From Saprospiraceae bacterium (GTDB lineage: Bacteria > Bacteroidota > Bacteroidia > Chitinophagales > Saprospiraceae): a stretch of 39,242 nt of DNA. Position 1 is the first letter of the stretch, and every line of letters begins with the position of its first letter. The notes under the pieces were generated by a model, which saw only the letters and a list, made by a program, of their open reading frames with translations, did not search any database and was not told where the DNA came from. Positions 1 to 9,421 of this stretch are shown one piece after another. A program made the translations under genes and the position numbers. The stretch spans positions 1-39,242 of the forward strand of contig JADKGF010000057.1 of the NCBI GenBank assembly GCA_016717105.1, written 5' to 3'.

Positions 1-1595
1 GAGTAAATACAATGTTGTATGTTTCAGCATCAAGCCAATACATTAAGAAGATTTCAATGCTGCACTTACTTTAATAACTGACTTGTCCGGTAATACACAA
101 ATCGGATAGTGTACTATGTGGTAATATAACCCGGAGGTATGTTGGAGCAGGCCAATACAGTACAGCGTAAGAAATTTATAAGTAAAGTTGTCAGCACTAA
201 GCTAGAAAATAATTACATTGTAAAATGGCTCCTGAATAGTGAAAAGCCCAAAGACAGTAATAGTCAACATATTTCAAAATTTACGGCATCAGAAAAAGAA
301 TTATTCTACGAAGGAAAAGACAATTATAAAAAATATTGTTCATCTTGTCATGGATCAAAAGGAGAAGGTATTGCCAATTTAGCTCCACCACTAAAAGGAT
401 CTGAATGGGTAGTGTCAAAACCTAGTATTCCTGTTTCCAATCTTATTGCATGGTATGAGCGGCCCTATTTCAGTGAATGGAAGAGATTACAAGCTTCCAA
501 CGGCCCAATGCCGGGACTCAAAGACAATATGAGCATCAATGATGGCACCATAGCTAAAATACTTACTTTCATAAGAAATGCTTGGGGCAATGAAGCTAGC
601 CCAACTACATACAGAAGAAGTGTCTGGAATTAGACTTGAAGCTCCAATGGGAAATTGCCATCAAAATTAGCATTAAACAATTCATCAAATACACAGATAA
701 AAGGCAGTAAAAATAATTCGAAATCAAATGCTAAAAAATTGGCCAAAGATGGATGTGATGTTACCAAATGGAAAACAATTGGAGGAACTGCAAGATATCA
801 AATAAAAAACAATAAGATTATTGGTACTACAACAATCAATACTCCCAATACCTTTTTAGTGAGTAATAAAGCATATGCTGATTTTTGAGTTAAAGCAGAT
901 GTTTGGATAGATACTCTGCTTAATTCCGGAATTCAAATTAGAAGCAACAGTTATGGAAATTACAACAAGGGTTTTCCATGGCTATCAAATAGAAATCGAC
1001 CCTTCACCGAGGGCATGGAGTGGAGGTTTGTACGACGAAAGCAGAAGAGGCTGGTTGTATAAATTAGAAGGTAAGCCAGAGGCACAAAAGCTTTTAAAAA
1101 ATCAATATGGAATCACTACAAGATCTCTGCCATTAGACAATACGATTAGAGTATGGATCAATGGTACTCTTATTACTGATTTTAATGACGGTGAGAACAA
1201 AAAGCGGTTACATTGGCCTTCAAATTGCATAGCATTGGAAATGATGAAACAAAAAGAATAAAAATGTCATTGGGAAAATCTTGAGGAAAAGACTTTGGCT
1301 AGCACTTTGGTTTGCCTCTAAGAGATGAAATAAATAGCTTGCAGCACACGTCAGGTAATGATGAGCATTCTTCTTGGACTGGTAAAGAACTTACCTTAGA
1401 TTTGCAAAATACTAAAAACGTCCTTGATCTTTAATGGAAACTTACCAATCACTATATCCTATACCAAAGATGATAAATCTTGGGTAGAAAGAACCAATTG
1501 ATGCGCCAGAGAAATTACTATTGCCCGACTGTCGTAAAATAAAAATCACTCCTCAATTAGAAAAGCTTGTAATTAGAGAGTTAAGCGTAGATTAA
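1..1595 (+). pseudogene. Remnant of a cytochrome c / DUF1080 (3-keto-disaccharide hydrolase) protein
   Basis: Several frames must be joined to read one protein. At 139-633 a class I cytochrome c domain is visible: haem motif CSSCH, then KGEGIANLAPPLKGSEWV and a MPGL-type distal Met ligand, ending in KILTFIRNAWGN. A frameshift near 600 moves the reading to HTEEVSGIRLEA. At 745-888 and 953-1261 a DUF1080 lectin-like domain follows: WKTIGGTARYQIKNN, LNSGIQIRSNSYG, VFHGYQIEIDPSPRAWSGG, TIRVWINGT. A stop at 886 and shifts near 945 and 1115 break it. The tail reads DAPEKLLLPDCRKIKITPQL and stops at 1595. Bases 1-138 hold a possible upstream piece (AALTLITDLSGNTQIG). In Bacteroidota such fusions are secreted or periplasmic enzymes of sugar oxidation; that role is inferred. 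At least five lesions make a functional product unlikely. Confidence 0.75.
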
Positions 1596-1894
1596 ATTTT
1601 GGCATGGCTATTTGTAGTCTCAGTCAATTGGTTAATGTCCATAATAGTTGTTTGACTTAATATAAATCTTAGGAAATGCCAGTTTAGCAGGAAATAATAC
1701 AAGAAACCTAACCGATTTTTAGGATACTGCATAAATTTTGTAAGTTAAGATTGATAACAGCTCAAAAATGAACTTATGCCTGATGGAAAATCATTAAATT
1801 GGAAATGAGCATGAGCAGTAGCCACACAAATAGTGATGATTATTTTCTCATGCTAATTCCATCTGGCCTTTAAAAATAAATATAAAAAATAAAA
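1596..1894. other. Gene-free decayed stretch
   Basis: All frames are interrupted at short intervals and no motif was recognised. It may be further degraded coding sequence, but nothing supports a specific gene. Confidence 0.4.
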
Positions 1895-2335
1895 ACATGA
1901 AATCCCCATTAGCGGTCTGCACCTGCCCGACTCTTGTGTGCAGGCGAATTTACAAACCCTGATTGATTAAATGGGTGCTTTTCAAAAGAATATTAGTCCT
2001 TTATCAAAATTCGCAAATCAAACAAATTCCAACAACTTAGCAAATTTAAACACATGAAATCCCACAGTCGGTCTGCACCTGCCCGACTCGTGTGTGCAGG
2101 CGGGTACAATCCTGAATGATTAAATGGGTTGCTTTTCAAAAGAATATTAGTCCTTTATACAAATCGCAAATCAAACAAATTCAACAACTTAACAAAATTT
2201 AAGCCCCACACATGAAATCATAATCGGTCCGCATACAAACCTGAATGATTAAATACGTTGAGACGGCTGAGACATTCAAAAGAATTTTAAAATTTCACAA
2301 CTTAAACAAATTCAACAATAGCAAAAATTTAAACA
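1895..2335. repeat. Three imperfect ~157-bp tandem repeats
   Basis: Units start with ACATGAAAT at 1895, 2052 and 2210. Each contains TGATTAAAT about 80 bp in, an AAAGAAT block, and ends with an A-rich CAAATTTAAAC-like segment. Units 1 and 2 also carry a short hairpin-capable CCTGCCCGACTC...GTGTGCAGG segment (arms CCTGC/GCAGG); unit 3 lacks it and is shorter and more diverged. No open frame runs through the array. Function unknown. Confidence 0.8.
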
Positions 2336-2517
2336 GATGAAATAATGCCTAAAGCTGGCTTTGTAAAGCCCAATGAAAAGTTTTATTGCAGCAAGATTGT
2401 CTGCATATCAAGCAATAAGATTTAAATGCCATTGGGAGAAGAGAAAATATTTATGGAAGTAATATGTTCTTAATCTTTTTTTTTCAATTGTTATACACAT
2501 ATTAAGTCTAAAAAGAA

Positions 2518-2551
2518 AAACCCTTACCAAATCATTGATCCACAAGGGTTT
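2518..2551. repeat. Inverted repeat with AAACCCTT/AAGGGTTT arms
   Basis: AAACCCTT at 2518-2525 pairs with AAGGGTTT at 2544-2551 around an 18-base loop. No gene recognised nearby ends into it. It lies upstream of the mobile-element module at 4146-5752, so it could be a terminator or an element end; the sequence does not decide between these. Confidence 0.55.
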
Positions 2552-4060
2552 ATAATGTTCTAATTACCGGACTGGACGGGACAGTTTATAAAGCAAATCA
2601 AAACACAACGCAATAATTTACAGCAACTTACATGTTATGTATTCCAAAATTTCAACTTTGGCTGCAAATTGGCTGCATCAAATTTACTGCAAAATACAGC
2701 GTTTTACTGATATATCAAAATGATTTATTGATATTTTTTGAACTAAGTTTCTGCATATATCCAGGTTATTTTTTTACAAATAAAAATGTCTTTTTTCTTT
2801 ATTATATTCTAATCTCAATATGCCCAAAATTCCCGTTTTTTACATCCATTTTTACACTAAAATTTTAGGTGATTTTTCACTTATTTTTTTACAATTTTTG
2901 GCCCAAAATTAGAGTCTATTTTCAGTCATTTTTTGTTCATATTTTTCAGTATTTTTTATCCCTTTTTTTTACCCATTTTTACCAAAAATTTAAGTGAACT
3001 GCCTCAAGTTCGGATTACGTGTCAGTGCGTTCGGATTACGGTACAGTGCGTTCGGATTACCGACCACTACCGTACGGTAATCCGAACTTGACACCGACCA
3101 AGAGACGGAAATGAAACAGTACCATATATAAAACAATTTAAAACTTATTAAAACTTATTAAAACAATAAAACCGCGTGCGCGAAAAAAAAAGAAACGAAA
3201 ACCGAAAAAACGCAAGCGGAACGTCTCGCACCAGGGGCCGGCGGCGCCAATTATCAATTTTAAGTTTAAAAAACCACTGCAAAATCGCTAATTTAGTGTC
3301 TAATTTTAATTCTGACGAATTTTTTTTGTCAAAACGATAAAAATACTGTAAATGTATTTTCCTTCTCTTAAAACGCCTTAAAATGCGTTGTTTTGGTTTT
3401 TGGCCTAATTTTCTCTTTTTCATTAGCTTTATGCAAATCGTGCAATCTTTTTTTGGTCCAAATTTCTTGATCAAAAAATCATGGTATTTTTAACATTTTT
3501 TGCTTTACATTTTCAATCTAAAATTACTTTAATTTTGGACCAAATTTCACACCAATTTTTCATACTAAATTTCAATGGTAAAATGCTCTAAATTTTATCC
3601 ATTTTTTGAATAATTTAACTCTATTTCACTTCTAAAAAATCATCACTTAGTTTACAGCCATAAATGAACATCAAATCGACACTGTTTCTCACTTTGATGT
3701 ATATTCACTCTAATGTTTTCATCTTCAATCTATGTACAAATCAAAAAAGATATTCAATGTTGTTGATTTGTACTGCTTATTTTACTCTCTCAAATTTTAA
3801 AAACCACTCATGCTTATGGTGGAAGAATTTACCATTGTTTTTTGTTTTTCATTTAAAACCAAAATATAATTTACTTTCTAATAAATTAAAACTACTGTTG
3901 CAAAATATTATATAATCAAATATATCACCTACTATGTTTTTGTTTTGATTGCAGTGATTTTAATACATTTTTTCGCTCATATAGTGTATTTGGTATTTTG
4001 ATTTTATTTGATAATGAGTTATTTATATAGAATGTATTTATTTTTATTGAGTGGTTTTCA
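2552..4060. other. AT-rich gene-free region
   Basis: Long T and A runs dominate and open frames here have low-complexity translations (Phe, Leu, Lys, Arg rich) without motifs or convincing starts. The one ordered feature is the TTCGGATTAC cluster at 3005-3090. A locally GC-richer patch lies at about 3170-3245. No gene is supported. Confidence 0.5.
3005..3090. repeat. Iteron-like cluster of TTCGGATTAC motifs with a 14-bp inverted repeat
   Basis: CAAGTTCGGATTAC (3005-3018) is mirrored perfectly by GTAATCCGAACTTG (3077-3090). Between them CAGTGCGTTCGGATTAC occurs twice as an exact 17-bp direct repeat at 3023-3039 and 3044-3060, a 21-bp period or about two helical turns. This could be an origin or partition iteron set, an operator, or paired insertion-sequence ends with internal binding repeats, as in IS21-type elements. 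No transposase is adjacent. Confidence 0.7.
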
Positions 4061-4068
4061 ATAAAAAA

Positions 4069-4096
4069 ACATGTTACTAACATGTACCTCACATGT
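4069..4096. promoter_or_regulatory. Three ACATGT palindromes at exact 11-bp spacing
   Basis: ACATGT occurs at 4069-4074, 4080-4085 and 4091-4096, so each site falls on the same helical face. The array lies 50-77 bp upstream of the HTH gene start at 4146, where an operator would sit. A binding role, perhaps autoregulation by that HTH protein, is inferred. Confidence 0.5.
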
Positions 4097-4145
4097 TTTG
4101 TCATGCAGCACCCCTGACCTTTGCAGTGCAAACAAATTTTATAAC

Positions 4146-4448
4146 ATGCCTGCTAACATCATCACTACAGACGATCTCAGACAGTTCAAAATTGAACTCC
4201 TGGATGAACTAAAACAACTCTTTGGCCACCGTGCCGAAAATAATACTAGAGAATATCTCAAATCCTCAGAAGTTTCTAAGCTTCTTAATATTTCTCTCTC
4301 TAAACTTCAACATCTGAGATTGAGTAAAATATTGCCATACACTAGGATTGGTGCCACCATTTACTACAAGCGTGAAGATATTCAAGCCTTGCTGGAAGCG
4401 AACCGGAAGCAAGCAAAAGTAAAGTCTTTATCTCTTTTTCAAAAGTGA
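4146..4448 (+). CDS. Excisionase-like HTH DNA-binding protein
   Basis: This 100-residue protein starts at ATG 4146 (MPANIITTDDLRQFK); the frame is open further upstream, but that segment overlaps the ACATGT array and is Cys/Ser-rich leader-like sequence. Residues 1-35 form a charged helix (FKIELLDELKQLFG). Residues 36-77 match the MerR/excisionase HTH_17 pattern: YLKSSEVSKLLNISLSKLQ, then LPYTRIGATIYYKREDI, where the R-x-G-x-x-x-Y-Y/K-x-x-D wing is typical. The tail is basic. Small proteins of this kind open Bacteroidota integrative and plasmid-like elements, with a replication-type gene and an ATPase downstream, as here (next start 4454). Likely role: DNA-bending factor or regulator for element excision or replication. 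No frameshift is seen. Confidence 0.75.
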   Translation: MPANIITTDDLRQFKIELLDELKQLFGHRAENNTREYLKSSEVSKLLNISLSKLQHLRLSKILPYTRIGATIYYKREDIQALLEANRKQAKVKSLSLFQK

Positions 4449-4453
4449 TCATC

Positions 4454-5144
4454 ATGTCAGTACCATCCAAAACCCCTGCAGTTAATTATATCAAGCACAT
4501 TGATCTATTCTTTGAAATTGCCCGGTATTCACCAGCTATCAATTACGGTCATATTGCCCTGTATATTTCGCTATTCAGATCCCTGGAATCATTCGTTTTT
4601 CAATAATCCGATGACACCAGCCAGAGACGAAATCATGGCCTATGCGGGCATCAAGTCCAAAGAATGTTACTATCGCATTTTACGCGAAATTTCAGAACTC
4701 GATCTGATCAGGTACTATCCATCCAAGTCAAAATATGAAACAGGCCTGTTTTGTATGTCATCTTTAGAATGGGTAAATGAAGGTGTTAAAATCATTGTTT
4801 GGTCGATATCCCACCACCAATCTATTTGTGGAAAGCAATTAGAAATACCTTTCAATGATAGCAAACCTTCACCTGGGGTTACCCGACCCCATAAGTCACA
4901 ACTCATCAATGGACGAGGAGTGCTTTTTGCCGAAAAGCATGTTTTGATGGAACACCACTCTGTTCACTCCTCCTACAACCCACTCACAGATCCCAAATAC
5001 GCATCCCATATCGACAATCGTATTTCTTCACATTCAAATAAAAGCAATTATGCAAATTATCAAGATTCACAATCGCGAGGTTCCAGCCTCCGTCCTTCAG
5101 GAGTACCAATCGATCCAGAAGCTGACTACTCAATCAAACTTTGA
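4454..5144 (+). pseudogene. Replication-organiser-like mobile-element protein, frameshifted
   Basis: The start at 4454, five bases after the upstream stop, reads MSVPSKTPAVNYIKHIDLFF and GHIALYISLFRS. A frameshift near 4575-4585 (two bases lost or one gained) is needed to continue with WNHSFFNNPMTPARDEIMAY, AGIKSKECYYRILREISELD and LIRYYPSKSKYETGLF. The helix, RDEIMxxAGIKSKxxYYRxL and strand pattern resembles winged-helix replication-organiser proteins encoded before the ATPase in Bacteroidota elements; this is resemblance, not proof. The C-terminal part (about 4900-5144) is Ser/Asn/His-rich and overlaps the next start by 95 bp, so a further frame change there is possible. Probably non-functional as written. 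Confidence 0.55.
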
Positions 5145-5752
5145 ATACGAGCATTTTTCGAGACTCATGGAGCTCCACGGCCAGATCATTTATGGATTCA
5201 ATTTTAAGTTGTATCGCGAAGACAAAGATGTTTTACTCCAGCTCTACGCATACTTTACTGGAGACGTGGCGCTTTGTAAACATTATGAAATTGACCTTCG
5301 CAAAGGCCTTTTCCTATCTGGAAAAACTGGGGTAGGTAAGACTTGCCACATGAAGCTCGTAAGACAGTTTTGAGTTTTAGCGAACGTTTCAAAATGAAGA
5401 CATGCCAGGCATTAGCATTGGAGTACATGGATACGGGCTCGAACGTTATCTTGCAGTATGGTAGAAACTTTGTGGAGTATATAGACCACAATACAATCAA
5501 CACGTCTTATTGCTTCGATGATCTAGGCGCTGAAGATGAAGTCAAACATTATGGCACCCAAACCAATGTTTTGGGACAGATCATCTTAATGCGTTATGAG
5601 CTTTTCCAAAACCGACAAGTGCTGACGCATTTCACCAGCAATCTTTCGGCACCCCAAATAGAAAATGTTATGGCGAGCGAGTCCGTAGCCGCCTCCGCCA
5701 GATGTGCAACTGGATAGAGTACAAAAGTACATCTACAGACAAGAGAAAATAA
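5050..5752 (+). pseudogene. DnaC/IstB-like P-loop ATPase of a mobile element, frameshifted
   Basis: Three frames join into one ~230-residue ATPase. 5050-5373 gives the N-terminal helical part and a Walker A motif in GLFLSGKTGVGKT. After a shift near 5345-5385 the frame reads FKMKTCQALALEYMDTGSNV, then Walker B in TSYCFDDLGAEDEVKHYGTQ, LGQIILMRYELF and a sensor-like THFTSNLSAPQIE. A second shift near 5670 restores YGERVRSRLRQMCNWIEYKS, the arginine-finger region, ending at TAA 5750-5752. Such proteins act as helicase-loader-like or element-maintenance ATPases. It has no IS21 IstA partner, so it is better read as the third gene of the HTH/organiser/ATPase module. Two lesions make it a probable pseudogene or a mis-assembled gene. 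Confidence 0.75.
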
Positions 5753-5780
5753 GAATTTGGGTTACATAGTTTTGGGTTTG

Positions 5781-5806
5781 GCGGTCGCTGCACGGGCAGC
5801 GGCCGC
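5781..5806. repeat. GC-rich 11-bp hairpin after the ATPase gene
   Basis: GCGGTCGCTGC (5781-5791) pairs with GCAGCGGCCGC (5796-5806) with one G-T wobble around a four-base loop. It starts 29 bp after the ATPase stop in AT-rich surroundings. It could terminate the module transcript, though no T-run follows, or mark an element end. Confidence 0.6.
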
Positions 5807-6262
5807 ACTTAAACTGGACTGCCCTGCAGATAAGATTAGACCTGTCACACCCTAGTTGTGTGTTCCTTTTTATCATGCATAAAGATGCATGAATAGAGCA
5901 GCTGCTTTCGCTCGCTGCAGAGCAGCTTTCTTTCTATTTTATAGCTTACTTCTTTTCCGGCCTTAACGAATAAGGCGTCAAGAAATCATGGATGCAAACC
6001 GTCAAAAATTCAAAACTGTATGAGCCAAAATCAGACTAATTCGTCCTAATTAACGAAGTTCGTAGTTAGGCTAAACTGGAAATAAAACCCAAAGGCGAGT
6101 TTTTTGAATTTAGGTTTTCAGGAATGATTTTAGGCTTAGTCGTTACAGCCTTGATTTTTTTTGTTTCGTTTTTTGTATCAAGACAAAAAATGAAAAGCCA
6201 AGCCGGCTCAAGGCGATCTTAATTTGAAATACAAATTATTTTAATCAGCACAAATATAAAAA
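5807..6262. other. Intergenic region with a palindromic element
   Basis: No open frame is supported. Bases 6165-6196 form a 13-bp stem (TTTCGTTTTTTGT and ACAAAAAATGAAA, one G-T pair, six-base loop), followed by AAAAGCCAA...CTCAAGG. The same arrangement recurs near 32400 and 33110. The start of the endonuclease gene follows at 6263; no convincing promoter was identified. Confidence 0.6.
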
Positions 6263-7306
6263 ATGAAAAACAAAACTTGTCCAGCATCATCAGGCCTCCC
6301 AGTCTCAATCTTAATCTCAACCTTATTCTTATCCTTAACCTTAACCGCCCAAGAAATCATCTTCCCTGGCCTACGCGGAGATTCTTTAACAACCGAAATC
6401 AAAAAATACTACACCCCTAAAAAAGTACTCAAATACGACGACGCCAGGACCAAACTGTACAACGAAATCTTCCTTCATAAAGACACCTTAGAATGTTTCT
6501 ATTCCGGATACAAAATCCCAGTACCTATAGGTACCAACATATTATCCTGGACTGCAAGATACGGCATCCAAACCGAACACTTATTTCCTAGGTCGCTTGG
6601 CTCAGCTTCAATGCCGGCACTAGGTGATCTTCATCACCTGGTGCCAGCCAGAGCTACGATCAACACTTTAAGAAAAAATTCACCATTCCAAGACATCCCC
6701 GATGACCAAACCAAATATTGGATCTACAAAGACAAGGTACTCAATAACATACCTCGAACACAAATTCACATATACTCCGAATACAAGTCTAATGCCTTTG
6801 AACCATTAGAAAAAAGAAAGGGCGACATAGTGAGATCCATCTTCTATTTCTATACTCTCTACAAGTCAGCTTCAGATAAAAAGAGTAAAACCTTTTTTAC
6901 ATCAATGCTTCCTGACCTTTGCCGCTGGCACCGATCAGACAAAGTAGACTCCACGGAAATCTTACGATCCTTGGCCATTGCACGCATCCAATCTAATGTA
7001 AATCCTTTTATCTTTGACCCATCACTCGCAGAGCGATGCTATTGTGCAGCTTATCCACCCGTTCCTGAAAAATCATACTCCATAAACATCTATCCTAATC
7101 CTTCCAAAGGTCTTTTTTATATTGACTTACCAGACTACAAAGGGCCAATCATAATGTCTATAAGCGACCACTCTGGAAAACTTCTGGAGACGCACCATTT
7201 GATGTATTCTGGGGTGATGAGTTGGAGATTGGGAAAGGGAATTTGGATAATAAATTTTTCATTTGGCACCAAAAAATTTAAAGCTTTAGAAATTTTAATA
7301 AAATAA
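6263..7306 (+). CDS. Secreted endonuclease I family nuclease with T9SS sorting domain
   Basis: The intact 347-residue protein has a signal peptide (residues 1-30, hydrophobic core ILISTLFLSLTLT, cleavage near TAQ). The endonuclease I fold (EndA/Vvn family, beta-beta-alpha metal site) shows as TEH at 104-106, DLHHLVPARATIN at 122-134, GDIVRSIFYFY at 187-197, WH at 222-223 and NPFIFDPSLAERC at 247-259. This family cleaves DNA and RNA non-specifically outside the cytoplasm. From about residue 271 a T9SS type A sorting domain follows (SINIYPNPSKGLFYIDLP, ending in KFKALEILIK), so export across the outer membrane and surface attachment or release are expected. It converges on the giant surface-protein gene. 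Nutrient DNA scavenging or biofilm DNA turnover is an inference. Confidence 0.9.
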   Translation: MKNKTCPASSGLPVSILISTLFLSLTLTAQEIIFPGLRGDSLTTEIKKYYTPKKVLKYDDARTKLYNEIFLHKDTLECFYSGYKIPVPIGTNILSWTARYGIQTEHLFPRSLGSASMPALGDLHHLVPARATINTLRKNSPFQDIPDDQTKYWIYKDKVLNNIPRTQIHIYSEYKSNAFEPLEKRKGDIVRSIFYFYTLYKSASDKKSKTFFTSMLPDLCRWHRSDKVDSTEILRSLAIARIQSNVNPFIFDPSLAERCYCAAYPPVPEKSYSINIYPNPSKGLFYIDLPDYKGPIIMSISDHSGKLLETHHLMYSGVMSWRLGKGIWIINFSFGTKKFKALEILIK

Positions 7307-7308
7307 AA

Positions 7309-7339
7309 AAAGGCCAGGAAGTTCCGATTCCTGACCTTT
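7309..7339 (-). terminator. Bidirectional intrinsic terminator
   Basis: AAAGGCCAGGAA pairs with TTCCTGACCTTT around a seven-base loop. On the minus strand the stem is followed by a T-run (AAAAAAA on the plus strand at 7304-7310), a good terminator for the giant gene ending at 7402. It also sits just after the plus-strand nuclease stop and can serve both convergent genes. Confidence 0.8.
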
Positions 7340-7401
7340 GAAATTCTAAGTTTTACACTTCTTTAAGTGAACCTAAAATTTGAGAATGATCTTTTATTAC
7401 T

Positions 7402-8334
7402 TTACTCAATAATTATCAATGGCTTGCTGATGATCACACCATCTATGTTGATGACTATGTAATACATACCTTTATCCAAATTCAAGTTGTCATTTTGGTA
7501 TCTGATCAATTCGCCTTCTGATACTTTATCGACCATCTGGCTGCTGATCAGTTTTCCTGTGCTATCGTATAAATCTGCTTTGATGCTTTGCCCTGAGGTT
7601 GCTTCGATCTCTACATTGAACGCTCCTCTTGTTGGGTTAGGATATACTTTGATATTTCCTCCTTCTAGAGCTCTTTCTACTTTGATTTCTACAGGTCCAT
7701 AATTGGTCTCTCTACCATCAAAATCTACTTGCTTCAGTCTATAAGTATATACTCCATTGACCAGGATGTCTTCATCTTCTATACCATAAACTAATGTCTT
7801 GGTACTGTTGCCTGCTCCTGCTACCTTAGCTATCACTTCAAATTCACTTCCTTTGAAGCTTCTTTCTACTTCGAAGTAGTCATTATTGGTTTCGCTTACG
7901 GTCACCCACTCTAGTTCATTGACATCATCTTTAGTATTCCACCTGCCTGTAAAGCTCTTTAATGTCACTGGTAGTGGTCTCAACTTCACTCCTGCATCGA
8001 TATCCGTAATCTGAGCAGCATAACTTACCGTAAATATCAAGGTACTCTGATTGATAAAGTCTATAATATCACTATCTATGGCATCATTGGTACCTTGATT
8101 CGGGTTTACATACTGGTAAACATTCATATCTGGTTTTACTCTGATAGTATAGTCTCCTAAATCACATACTTCAAACATGTAGTAACCTGCCATGCCTTCT
8201 CTACCTGCTCTTGGGTCATTGATCGTCAGCATCGTTTGTACTGGGACAGGATTTCCTACCCTGTACAATTCTACTAAGATGCCATTGAGTCCTAGATCAT
8301 TTGCATCTTGAAGATTATTGTTATTATTGTCCAA
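7402..8334 (-). CDS. Giant surface protein, C-terminal fragment: last SdrD-B-like domain plus T9SS tail
   Basis: This 310-codon open stretch is the 3' end of the gene whose start is at 16546. The first ~120 residues are the last SdrD-B-like domain (LGLNGILVELYRV, YYMFEVCDLGDYTIRV). A linker follows with LPVTLKSFTGRWNTKDDVNE and LEWVTVSETNNDYFEVERS, the segment that commonly precedes T9SS tails. The T9SS type A domain is complete: IKVYPNPTRGAFNVEI, ADLYDSTGKLISSQ, DKGMYYIVINIDG and final KPLIIIE. The open frame continues upstream of the first Met to YYRCAYVGDYVWLDNNNNN, so no independent start is likely; a frameshift near 8470 separates it from the preceding fragment. Confidence 0.85.
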   Translation of the reverse strand: MDNNNNNLQDANDLGLNGILVELYRVGNPVPVQTMLTINDPRAGREGMAGYYMFEVCDLGDYTIRVKPDMNVYQYVNPNQGTNDAIDSDIIDFINQSTLIFTVSYAAQITDIDAGVKLRPLPVTLKSFTGRWNTKDDVNELEWVTVSETNNDYFEVERSFKGSEFEVIAKVAGAGNSTKTLVYGIEDEDILVNGVYTYRLKQVDFDGRETNYGPVEIKVERALEGGNIKVYPNPTRGAFNVEIEATSGQSIKADLYDSTGKLISSQMVDKVSEGELIRYQNDNLNLDKGMYYIVINIDGVIISKPLIIIE

Positions 8335-8461
8335 CCATACATAATCACCTACGTAGGCACATCTGTAATATCCGGCGTCGATCGTTTGATTGTTGTCACC
8401 CGATTTTAAGGTTATTGTTGTCGATACTCCTGTCGTTGTATTCGCATCGCTATCTCTACCA

Positions 8462-9421
8462 TCATCTGTTCCTGCATCTTGGTGATGCTTTGTATGCCTC
8501 TCCTGGTTTTGTAAACGTCACGGTGTAGCTACCTGGGACTAGATTGGTAAACTGATAAAATCCTGTCGCGTCCGTTGTTGTTGTTCTGCTCACTGGTGTG
8601 CCGAATGCGTCTGTACCCATCAAGGTTACTGTCACTCCTGCTACCCCTGGTTCGAAGGCGTCTTGTACGCCCTTGGCATTTCTGTCTTCCCATACAAAGT
8701 TTCCTATCTGTGCCAGCCTGTAATACCCGGCGTCGATCGTCGTAACATTGTCTCCTCCTGCTATATTAACCACTGGACTAAGGCCATTCGTTGGGTTGGC
8801 ATCACTGTCTTTGGTATCATCGCCATTTCTGTCTTTTGGTGTCGGTATATAATTATTCGGCGTGTCAAATTTTACCGTATAGCTGCCCGGTGTCAGATTC
8901 GTAAAACTATACATCCCATTCGGGCCTGTTAGCGTAAAGGCTTCCTGTACGCCACTACTGTTGAATAATCTTACCGTCACACCACCGATTCCTGGCTCGC
9001 CGGCTTCTTGTACGCCATTCGCATTTAGATCATGCCATACAAAATCTCCCAAACTCGCTCTACTATAATAACCTGCGTCGATCGTTGGGTTGTTTTCGCC
9101 GCTACTAAGGGTCACTTGCTGTGATTTGCCGGTACTCGGGCTCGCATCACTGTCTTTGTCATCTGCACTCCCACTGTCTTTGCTCGTGGTGGTAAATCCA
9201 TTCGGCGCTATAAAGTTCACTACATATACCACGCCTGGTCTCAGGTTTGTAAACTGATACTGTCCATTGGTTCCTGTTGTGGCATTTGGTACTAGATTAT
9301 TGTTAATATCTCTAGCTGGGTTGCCTGTTGCGTCTTCTAATCTTACTGTCACTCCAGCTATTCCCTGGTTCTCCTGAATCTTGTACGCCATTAGCATTGG
9401 TATCTTCCCATACCAAGTCAC
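8462..9421 (-). CDS. Giant surface protein fragment: SdrD-B-like domains 7-9
   Basis: Three SdrD-B-like beta-sandwich domains are read in order, with hallmarks LGDFVWHDLNANGVQEAGEP, GVTVRLFNSSG, YSFTNLTPGSYTVKF, DDTKDSDANPTNG and TIDAGYY. In staphylococcal Sdr proteins such domains bind calcium through acidic DxDxN loops and stiffen the stalk, and the acidic residues are kept here. The frame breaks at the 3' end after GEAYKASP (near 8475), where the expected QDAGTDDGRDSD continues in another frame. It begins at the shift near 9385, where an extra G in CCAGGGAATAGC separates it from the preceding fragment. It is not a free-standing gene. Confidence 0.75.
   Translation of the reverse strand: MTWYGKIPMLMAYKIQENQGIAGVTVRLEDATGNPARDINNNLVPNATTGTNGQYQFTNLRPGVVYVVNFIAPNGFTTTSKDSGSADDKDSDASPSTGKSQQVTLSSGENNPTIDAGYYSRASLGDFVWHDLNANGVQEAGEPGIGGVTVRLFNSSGVQEAFTLTGPNGMYSFTNLTPGSYTVKFDTPNNYIPTPKDRNGDDTKDSDANPTNGLSPVVNIAGGDNVTTIDAGYYRLAQIGNFVWEDRNAKGVQDAFEPGVAGVTVTLMGTDAFGTPVSRTTTTDATGFYQFTNLVPGSYTVTFTKPGEAYKASPRCRNR

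Noticed and set aside
3148..3474. 108-codon basic minus-strand open frame
   Set aside because: Composition is low-complexity Lys/Arg/Phe from A/T runs, with no motif and no neighbouring gene context.
5050..5752. IS21 IstB assignment for the ATPase
   Set aside because: There is no IstA transposase beside it, and the HTH/organiser/ATPase gene order fits a Bacteroidota mobile-element core better.
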